NCBI GenBank assembly: GCA_020630435.1
Contig: JAHDBJ010000033.1
Coordinates: forward strand, 1 to 52,219
Direction: 5' to 3'
From: Saprospiraceae bacterium
GTDB lineage: Bacteria > Bacteroidota > Bacteroidia > Chitinophagales > Saprospiraceae
Length of the DNA stretch: 52,219 nt
The translations under genes and the position numbers were made by a program. Under the pieces are notes generated by a model that made no database searches, was not told the DNA's origin, and was given only the letters and a program-made list of their open reading frames with translations. Numbering within the stretch: the first letter of the stretch is position 1; every line of letters starts with the position of its first letter. This document shows, piece by piece, positions 19,018 to 27,600 of the stretch.

Positions 19018-22000
19018 TTAATCTATTTTGATAATTTTATATGTCTGTCTTTCCTGTTCTTTTCTACTAGAGATATTGAAGAAGTAAACACCACTCTTTA
19101 GTTCAGAAATATCAATTTCATTGATAATTTTTCCATTACCAATTTCTAATGGAATTGTTTTTACTAATTCTCCTACGAGATTAAAAATCGTAATATCTAA
19201 TACTTGATTATTAATACTCTCCAGTTCTAGGTTTACAATATTACCTTGGACAGGATTTGGATAAATATTAACATCAGAGAAGCTAAATCTTCTACAGTTA
19301 TTTTCAATTGTAATTATCTCTGAATATTCACTTTCTCCACTAAAATCTACTTGTTTTAGACGATAATAGTTTAACCTTGATTGAACATCTAAGTGTTTGA
19401 ATTGATAACGAATATTTTCTGAAGAAACTCCAGCACCATTAATAATATCAAGTGTATTGAAAGTTCTACCATTATTACTATGCTGTACTTCAAAATAATC
19501 ATTATTTAACTCAGAAGCTGTTGTCCAATCTAGTTGTACAGTATTACAATCTGTAAAACGTCCACTAAAAGAAGCTAATTCTACGGGTAATTCGCAGAAT
19601 ACCACATTTAGGTTGACTTCTGCAAATGTAGAACAACCAGTATTTGTATCAACAATAGTTAAGGTATAAGTTTTAGCTCCAAGACTTTGAATGTAAACTT
19701 CTGGATTTGCAGCATAAATATCACTTAAAGAACCATCATTTGGAGACCACGTATAGCTATAATTTCCTGTTGATGTTATATTAGGACTAAAAGTGATTCC
19801 AGTTGCTCCCAAACAAGCTTCTTCATCTTCGATAGTAACAGTAGGAGCTTCTTCTGGATTTGTACCAACTGTAACTTGAGCTGTTGTAGAACATCCATTA
19901 GATCCAATAGCCGTAAGAGTATATACAGTGGTACTGGTTACACATGCTAATGGATCAGAAACATTTGGATCAGACAGCCCTGTAGTAGGATTCCAAAAAT
20001 ATTGGACTCCTAGTTCTTTTGTAGTACCGATTTGGACACAACTTCCCTCACAAACTGTTACTGAAGGTATTACGGGTAAAACCGTTTCATTTACTTGTAC
20101 GGTTACCTCTCTAGTACTTGTACATCCTCCTTCATCCATAGTTAGGGTGAAGGTATATGAACCTGCGGTTGTTGGTGTGAAAGTTGGGTTACCTGAACTA
20201 GCATCACTAAGATTAGTTGTTGGAGACCAAGTATATGTTACTCCTGTAGACGGATTAGAATTACTTCCTAAGGTTGCTGTTTCACCAACACAAATAGTTT
20301 GATTATTCCCCGCAGTGAAGTCAGATTGAGATGATATTAATGTTTGTGTTCCAAACTGCTCACAACCTTCAGGACTTCTAACTATTAACGTGTAAGTTAT
20401 TGTTTCTTGTGGTTTAGTTACTATAAAAGTAGGTGCTACAGTAGCATTGATTAAATTATCTTGTGGAATCCATTCATATGTATAGCCTGTACCTGTAGGA
20501 ACACCTTCACCTAATGTTATTAGATCTGTACTTGAAGGACAAAAAGAAATGTCTGGCAAAGTAAACGGATCTGGTAGGGCACTTACCACTACATCGACTT
20601 GATCTGTAGAAGTACAGCCTGAAATTGTATTGGTTGCGGTAACGGTAAAAGTAGTATTAATGGCGACCAAAACCTCAGGTTCTGCTGAAGTCTCATCTGT
20701 ACCATTTTGCCAATTTGATAATACTGGAGTCCAAGAATAAGTTGTATTGGCTTCCATTGGAGAACCTAATGTAACCACACCATTATCGCAGACTAAGTGA
20801 TCTGGTCCAGCATCAGCTCTTGGGCTAGATACAATAACCAAAGAAGTATCTACTGCAGTACATCCTGATAAATCATCTGTTACAGTCACAATATACTCAG
20901 TAGTTGATTCTACTGTTGCAGTAGGATTAGAAACCGTATTACTAGATAGACCATCTCCTACCCATTCATAGGAGTATCCTGCAACTGTAGGAGCACCAAT
21001 TTCTACAGGAACATTCGAACAGACCGTAACGTCTGGGGATGTAAATGTAGGTAATGACCAAACAGGATTATTTACAGAAATACTGGCAGAACAGCTAAAA
21101 CTACCATCATTTGGACTAGTCATGGTGACGGTATAAGTACGTTCAACATCGTCTGTTAGGTATACTTCTTGACCAGTAGTCGAAGATAAACCTATAGCAG
21201 GAGACCAAGTATATGTAAATATACTAGGATCGGAAGAGAATATATCAGCAGCACTAGCTGTCAACTTTACATTTCCACTACTTAGTCTAAAATCTGGACA
21301 ACCAGTTGGTGCTTCAACATCTATATTGACGACACAACCACAAGGCGGAACAATAACTGTATCTCTACAAATATGACCGTTATAACTTACTTCTAAAGCA
21401 TAAATGGTTTCCGCTGTTGGTGAAGCACTAACTGGAACTACTGCTTCATCAATAGCACCTGTGAAATTACCTGAACCTGAAACTTTAGTCCAAGCATATG
21501 TTTCATTAATATTCGGTGTTCTATCAGGAAGTCCAACTGTTCTTGGACCACAATAATCTTCATCTGCTCTAGCTTCAATAACGGCTACGTCTACTTCATC
21601 TACAAAGGTACAACCATCTTTTTCTGCTGTAAGAAAATATGTTATAGGATTAAGAGCCGGCATTTCTAAGCTTCCTGGTTGAAATGTAGTTTGGGCAATA
21701 TTATTTTGAGTTAAATAATTACCTGGTGCCCAAGTATAAGAGTAACCTGATACTCCTGCATCTCCCAGAGGTGAGGTATCACCTAAACAAATCACAACAT
21801 CATCCCCTGCAAATTCAATTCCTGGTTGAGATGTTGTAATAACATTTATATCATCAGTCGTTTGGCACGATCCACCTCCTGTTACAGGAATAGTTAATGT
21901 AAGTGTATAAGTCGTATTTGAAGATGGCGTAGCAATAGGTTGTGCACAATCTGAGCAACTTAGACCCGCTGTTGGTGTCCAACTATAGGTTACTCCAGCA

Positions 22001-24231
22001 ACACCAGCAATCGGAGTTGTTCCAAGTTGTACTCCGCTAGTACCTTCACAATAACTTACAGTTGTTTCTCCAGCATCTGCTTCATAGGCATTAACAATAG
22101 CTTGATCAATTTGAACACAATTATTGGCATCCGTAACGGTCACAGTGTAAATTATAGCTCCCTCAGTTGCTGGTGTAACAGTAGGATTAGCATCTGTACT
22201 AATTATAGTAGTAGAGTTACCTTCTGCCCATTCATAAGCATAACCACCGCCACCACCAGTAGCTGTTGGTGAGCCACCTATCGTAACAGACGTTCCAGGG
22301 CAAGTATTAAATATACCTCCACCTTCAATAACAGGAGCAGCAGTACCATCTACTAAAACGGATGCTACATCACTAATAGTAATTTGACCACCGCCACAAC
22401 AATCAGAACTACTAGACACTCGTCTATAATATCTGTCTGCTACTACAGGATTAGGGGTATAATTTTCTTCAATTGCTCCTCCTATCTCTGTCCAAGGTCC
22501 AGTTGCACTCTCCGCTATTTCCCATTGATATTTTGCTTCAACAACTGGTTGAGAAGTTAATACTCCATTTTTGTATATTGGTACTAGATCAGTTTCCAAA
22601 ACCCCAACTACTTCTCCATCAATCTGCTCTACTAAACCATTTTGGCAAACTGTCTGAGTAGATGGTGTAACTGTGTTATCTATTGTATAAGGGGTAGGAC
22701 ACGTTTCTAAGCGAGTATAAATAATATCATTACCTCCTTCATGAGAGATTGTATTTGTAACAGGATAATCATTTGAATTTGAATGTCCAACAATTTGTAT
22801 GTCTCCGTTATTATAATAAATATCTTGTCCTATCTCATCCACACTTCCACCTAATGTAGTAGAAAACAAAACACTCGCATCATCATAATCTAATTTAGTA
22901 TAGGCTAAATCGTCTCCTCCATTATAAAAACTTCCATTTGTAATCGGAAAATTAGTCGCTCCTACTATTTCGCTTAGTATATGTATACCACTATTATCAA
23001 CATCCATAGCTATACCGACATGAGCTCTACTCATCAAAGTAGACAATAAAATGTTTCCATTTTGATCAAGCCTAGTATATGCTATAGGAACAGAAAAATA
23101 AACATTTTGAGTACCATCTGTAGTAGGATAATTATTGGCTAATTGAACCCTTACTAATAAATGAATTTCATTATTATGAATTTCAATATCTTTAAGAAAA
23201 TCCTCTCCATCACTTCCTAAAAAAGTTGACATTAAAACATTACAATCAGCATCAATACTCATCAAGCCTATATCAGCAGATCCACCAGCATGAACGCTTC
23301 CATTGGTTACAGGAAAGGTTGTTCCTATATTTAATGCTATGTATATTATTCCATTATCTTCAACAAGGTGTGATACTCGATCTACACCATTTCCTCCATA
23401 CAACATAGAACATGCTATGCTGTTATTTGTATCATATTTAACTATTATTAAATCTGAACTACTAACAAGTGTACTTCCATCTGTTACTGGAAAATCACTA
23501 GAAGCTGTTCGACCGAAAATAAAGGCATCTCCATCAATCACCTGAATTGCTTTTCGCTCATCTAAGTCTTCATTAACGCTCCCCCCTAAATACGTTGAGA
23601 ATGCTACATTACCATTAGAAGCTAATTTGATATATATTATATCATCACCACCATTGCTAGTACTTCCATTGGTTGTTGTAAATGTAGCACCTCTTGAAAG
23701 ACCTACAATAAAAACTTCTCCATTATAAACTTCTAAATCATAAGCCTCTTCATCTGCATCATCGCCTCCTATGTAAGTTGAAAATAATGTAGTTCCAGTA
23801 GTTGCGTCGATTTTTGTATAGATGATATCCTCATTTCTTGATATAGTAGGATTAACACTTCCATTTGTCACAGGATAATCAGAAGATTCTGAATGTCCTA
23901 ATATATGGACTTCATTGCCCACTACTTCCATATCAATTGGTGTATCTACTCCTGTTCCTCCTAGATAGGTAGAAAATAGCACATTACCACCAGCGTCTAA
24001 TTTCGAATAAACCATATCTTGGCTTCCATTATATGCTGTTCCATTAGTTACGGGAAAGGTAGATGATTGAGTACTTCCTAACAAATACATATCACCATTA
24101 ACCATCTTACTAGTGATTAAAAGATCTTCACTATTTCCACCAACATAAGTAGAAGCATCAATAGCTTGGGAGAATCCATTTTGGAAAAAAATTAAAAGAA
24201 GTGTAATAAGTAAATACAACTTTTTTTTCAT
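19018..24231 (-). CDS. Giant SBBP beta-propeller / Ig-like secreted protein with T9SS type-A tail (paralogue 1)
   Basis: A 1737-residue secreted protein. I start at the ATG at 24231, which gives a signal peptide MKKKLYLL...FSQ; a longer reading would pass through a structured leader. Residues about 20-510 are SBBP-like beta-propeller repeats of roughly 50-55 residues with the pattern FSTYLGG, then DFPVTNGS, then YTKLD. They are followed by about 1000 residues of PKD/Ig-like repeats with the consensus YSWTPxxGLS, then TYTLT. An LPVELASFSG linker domain near residue 1545 and a type-A sorting tail (IYPNPVQGN, then KSGVYFFNIS) end it. A large T9SS-exported adhesin or matrix protein is likely. Its 3' portion is apparently identical over 673 bp to the neighbouring paralogue. 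Confidence 0.85.
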   Translation of the reverse strand: MKKKLYLLITLLLIFFQNGFSQAIDASTYVGGNSEDLLITSKMVNGDMYLLGSTQSSTFPVTNGTAYNGSQDMVYSKLDAGGNVLFSTYLGGTGVDTPIDMEVVGNEVHILGHSESSDYPVTNGSVNPTISRNEDIIYTKIDATTGTTLFSTYIGGDDADEEAYDLEVYNGEVFIVGLSRGATFTTTNGSTSNGGDDIIYIKLASNGNVAFSTYLGGSVNEDLDERKAIQVIDGDAFIFGRTASSDFPVTDGSTLVSSSDLIIVKYDTNNSIACSMLYGGNGVDRVSHLVEDNGIIYIALNIGTTFPVTNGSVHAGGSADIGLMSIDADCNVLMSTFLGSDGEDFLKDIEIHNNEIHLLVRVQLANNYPTTDGTQNVYFSVPIAYTRLDQNGNILLSTLMSRAHVGIAMDVDNSGIHILSEIVGATNFPITNGSFYNGGDDLAYTKLDYDDASVLFSTTLGGSVDEIGQDIYYNNGDIQIVGHSNSNDYPVTNTISHEGGNDIIYTRLETCPTPYTIDNTVTPSTQTVCQNGLVEQIDGEVVGVLETDLVPIYKNGVLTSQPVVEAKYQWEIAESATGPWTEIGGAIEENYTPNPVVADRYYRRVSSSSDCCGGGQITISDVASVLVDGTAAPVIEGGGIFNTCPGTSVTIGGSPTATGGGGGYAYEWAEGNSTTIISTDANPTVTPATEGAIIYTVTVTDANNCVQIDQAIVNAYEADAGETTVSYCEGTSGVQLGTTPIAGVAGVTYSWTPTAGLSCSDCAQPIATPSSNTTYTLTLTIPVTGGGSCQTTDDINVITTSQPGIEFAGDDVVICLGDTSPLGDAGVSGYSYTWAPGNYLTQNNIAQTTFQPGSLEMPALNPITYFLTAEKDGCTFVDEVDVAVIEARADEDYCGPRTVGLPDRTPNINETYAWTKVSGSGNFTGAIDEAVVPVSASPTAETIYALEVSYNGHICRDTVIVPPCGCVVNIDVEAPTGCPDFRLSSGNVKLTASAADIFSSDPSIFTYTWSPAIGLSSTTGQEVYLTDDVERTYTVTMTSPNDGSFSCSASISVNNPVWSLPTFTSPDVTVCSNVPVEIGAPTVAGYSYEWVGDGLSSNTVSNPTATVESTTEYIVTVTDDLSGCTAVDTSLVIVSSPRADAGPDHLVCDNGVVTLGSPMEANTTYSWTPVLSNWQNGTDETSAEPEVLVAINTTFTVTATNTISGCTSTDQVDVVVSALPDPFTLPDISFCPSSTDLITLGEGVPTGTGYTYEWIPQDNLINATVAPTFIVTKPQETITYTLIVRSPEGCEQFGTQTLISSQSDFTAGNNQTICVGETATLGSNSNPSTGVTYTWSPTTNLSDASSGNPTFTPTTAGSYTFTLTMDEGGCTSTREVTVQVNETVLPVIPSVTVCEGSCVQIGTTKELGVQYFWNPTTGLSDPNVSDPLACVTSTTVYTLTAIGSNGCSTTAQVTVGTNPEEAPTVTIEDEEACLGATGITFSPNITSTGNYSYTWSPNDGSLSDIYAANPEVYIQSLGAKTYTLTIVDTNTGCSTFAEVNLNVVFCELPVELASFSGRFTDCNTVQLDWTTASELNNDYFEVQHSNNGRTFNTLDIINGAGVSSENIRYQFKHLDVQSRLNYYRLKQVDFSGESEYSEIITIENNCRRFSFSDVNIYPNPVQGNIVNLELESINNQVLDITIFNLVGELVKTIPLEIGNGKIINEIDISELKSGVYFFNISSRKEQERQTYKIIKID
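19100..19772. repeat. 673-bp direct repeat, copy 1 (shared with 24726-25398)
   Basis: Covers the 3' part of the giant gene, from the last Ig-like domain through most of the sorting tail. By eye it matches 24726-25398 base for base, and the translated products are identical across it, while sequences on both sides diverge immediately. The sharp borders suggest gene conversion between the two paralogues. Confidence 0.9.
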
Positions 24232-24245
24232 AATGTTTTTTTTAA

Positions 24246-24306
24246 AGGCATAAAGTATCATTCATTCAAAGTGAAATCACTTTGAATGCTCTTTAGGTTT
24301 ATGCCT
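24246..24306. promoter_or_regulatory. Nested hairpin in the leader of the 19018-24231 gene
   Basis: An inner perfect 11-bp stem, CATTCAAAGTG / CACTTTGAATG with a 4-nt loop, is enclosed by an outer 9-bp stem AGGCATAAA / TTTATGCCT. It starts 15 bp upstream of the chosen ATG on the minus strand. It could be an operator or an RNA structure in the 5' leader that controls translation. The symmetric sequence itself is clear; the role is inferred. Confidence 0.6.
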
Positions 24307-24643
24307 AAAAGTTAATAATTAGATTAATGTCTTGGAGAGTATGTGTTTATAGATTTAAGAGAATTTGACCTAAAATAAAAGGTTATCTTTTGATAAGATT
24401 AAAAGTAAAAGCAAAAGATAACACAAAATTAGAATAATATTAGATTTTGTGACGGTGCTTTAATTGTATATTGTTTTTTAAATTGGAGGTAAATAAATAT
24501 TTAACAAGTATTTATGTATTTTTATTTTTTAAAATATTTTTTTTGTGACATTTTTTTAGACCTAAGCATTACTATTTTTAATAGAAAAAAGCTCGAAACT
24601 GATAGCTCCGAGCTTTTAAAGAAATAAACTATTTATTTTATGA
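24262..24643. other. 382-bp intergenic region between the two giant paralogues
   Basis: Contains the promoter and leader region of the downstream minus-strand giant gene, including the nested hairpin at 24246-24306, and the terminator of the upstream one at 24584-24617. The remainder is very AT-rich (long T and A runs around 24475-24560). I see no ORF, tRNA or palindromic repeat copy in it. Confidence 0.6.
24584..24617 (-). terminator. Rho-independent terminator of the 24644-29872 gene
   Basis: On the minus strand AAGCTCGGAGC pairs with GTTTCGAGCTT (with G-T pairs), followed by a T run. Position and stem sequence parallel the terminator at 18953-18985, so the terminator was duplicated with the gene but has since diverged. 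Confidence 0.85.
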
Positions 24644-27600
24644 TTAATCTATTTTGATAATCTTATAAGTCTGTCTTTCTTGTTCTTTTCTATTGGAAAT
24701 ATTGAAAAAATAGACACCACTCTTCAGTTCAGAAATATCAATTTCATTGATAATTTTTCCATTACCAATTTCTAATGGAATTGTTTTTACTAATTCTCCT
24801 ACGAGATTAAAAATCGTAATATCTAATACTTGATTATTAATACTCTCCAGTTCTAGGTTTACAATATTACCTTGGACAGGATTTGGATAAATATTAACAT
24901 CAGAGAAGCTAAATCTTCTACAGTTATTTTCAATTGTAATTATCTCTGAATATTCACTTTCTCCACTAAAATCTACTTGTTTTAGACGATAATAGTTTAA
25001 CCTTGATTGAACATCTAAGTGTTTGAATTGATAACGAATATTTTCTGAAGAAACTCCAGCACCATTAATAATATCAAGTGTATTGAAAGTTCTACCATTA
25101 TTACTATGCTGTACTTCAAAATAATCATTATTTAACTCAGAAGCTGTTGTCCAATCTAGTTGTACAGTATTACAATCTGTAAAACGTCCACTAAAAGAAG
25201 CTAATTCTACGGGTAATTCGCAGAATACCACATTTAGGTTGACTTCTGCAAATGTAGAACAACCAGTATTTGTATCAACAATAGTTAAGGTATAAGTTTT
25301 AGCTCCAAGACTTTGAATGTAAACTTCTGGATTTGCAGCATAAATATCACTTAAAGAACCATCATTTGGAGACCACGTATAGCTATAATTTCCTGTTGGA
25401 CTAACACTAGGACTAAATGTTATCCCTGTAGCACCAAGACATGTCTCCACATCTTCTATATTAACGGTAGGAGCTTCTTCTGGATTTGTACCAACTGTAA
25501 CTTGAGCTGTAGCAGAGCAACCATTCAATCCAATTGCAGTAAGTGTATAAATGGTAGTGTTAGATACACATGCCGTTGGATTAGCAATATTAGGATCTGA
25601 CAGTCCATCTGTAGGACTCCAAAAATATTGAGTACCAAATTCGGGAGTTGTTCCAATTTGTACACAACTTCCTTCGCAAACTGTTACTGAAGGCATTGCT
25701 GGTAACGTAAAATCATTTACTGTAATGGTTACCTCTTTTGTACTTAGACATCCACCTTCATCCATTGTTAAAGTGAACGTATAAGTACCTGCCACAGATG
25801 GCGCAAATGTAGGATTAGGAGAGGAAACATTATCTAAACCTGTTGCAGGACTCCATGTATAAGTAATTCCTGTTGTAGGATTAGAACTACTGCCTAGTGT
25901 TGTAGTTTCTCCCTTACAAATTGTTTGATTATTACCAGCTGTAAAACTAGTATTCGTTGGCTCAATAGTTTGAGTACCGATTTGTTCACAACCTTCTGCA
26001 TTACGAACCACTAAGGTGAAGGTAGTAGGTACACTTGGTTTAGGATTATTGACAGTTGTTGTCATCGCTGTAGGATCAGCTACTAGAGTAGCTGGTGACC
26101 AACTATATGTATACCCAACTCCTACAGGAGCACCTACTCCTAAAGTTAAATCTGATAGATCAGACGGGCAATAAGACAAGTTAGGTAAGACAAATGGAGT
26201 AGGCAAAGAACTAACAATCACATCTACTTGATCGGTAGAAGTACAACCAGAAGGTGTATGTGTTGCAGTAACCGTAAACGTTGTATTAATAGCAACCAAT
26301 ACGTCTGGTTCTGCAGAAGTACTGTCTGTTCCATTTTGCCAATTTGATAATCCTGGTGACCATAAATAAGTTGTATTTGGTTCTGCTGCTGTTCCTATGG
26401 TAATGACACCATTATCACAGACTAAATGGTCGGGTCCTGCATCGGCGTTAGGGTTTGCTACTGTAATTGTAGATGTATCAATAGTTGTACAGCCTGATAA
26501 ATCATCCGTAACTGTTACAATATAGTCAGTTGTAGCTACTGCTATTGCTGTAGGATTAGATACCACATAACTGGAGAGTGTTTCCCCTGTCCATTCATAA
26601 GTATAACCAGTAACATTAGATGCGCCTATTTCTATGGATGTACCTGCGCAGATGGTTGCATCGGGTGTTGTAAATGTTGGTAAAGACCAAGCGGGGTTAT
26701 TAACTGATATTGATGCATTACAACTAAAACTGGGATCAAGAGGACTTGTAATTGTGACGGTATAAGTTCGTTCTACATTGTCTGTTAAAAATACTTCTTG
26801 ACCAGTAGTTCCAGATAAACCAAGAGCAGGAGACCATGCATAAGTAAATGTACTAGGATCGGATGAAAAAATAGAACCTGCATTGGCTATTAATTTTACA
26901 TTTCCTCCATTTAAGTCAAAATTAGGACAGCCACTAGGAGCATTTACACCGATTACTGCCACACAACCACAATCTGGCACAATGACTTGATCTGTACAAG
27001 TTGTGCCATTATAACTTACTTCTAATTGATAGATGGTAGTACCACCTATCGAAGCACTTACAGGAACAATAGGTTCATCTGTAGCTCCTGTAAAATTACC
27101 AGGACCAGATACTTTAGTCCAAGTATATGTTTCATTAATATTTGGTGTTCTGTCTCCAAGACCAATAGTTCTAGGGCCACATCCATCAACACCAGTATTT
27201 GCTTCAATTACAGCAACTTCTATTTGATCTACAAATGTACAACCATCTTTTTCAGCGGTCGCATAATAAGTTATTGGATTAGGAGAAGGCATTTTTAAAT
27301 TTCCTGGTTGGAAGGTAGTTTGTGCCGTATTATTTTGAGTTAAATAGTTTCCTGGAGCCCATGTGTAAGAATATCCAGCTACTCCTGTGGTTCCTAATGT
27401 TGCAGTTTCTCCTAAACAAATAACTACGTCTGATCCAGCAAATTCAAAAGACGGCTCACTAACTGTTAAAACAGTTACATCATCTGTTGTTTGACAAGTT
27501 CCCCCTCCTGTAATAGGAATCGTTAAGGTAAGTGTATAGGTTGTATTTGTTGATGGTGTAGCAATAGGTTGTGCGCAATCTGAACAACTTAGATCGGTAT

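Noticed and set aside
19928-20302. 124-codon plus-strand open frame inside the giant gene
   Set aside because: It lies antisense to Ig-like repeats of a long, clearly coding minus-strand gene, lacks its own domain signature and is explained by the repeat composition of that gene.
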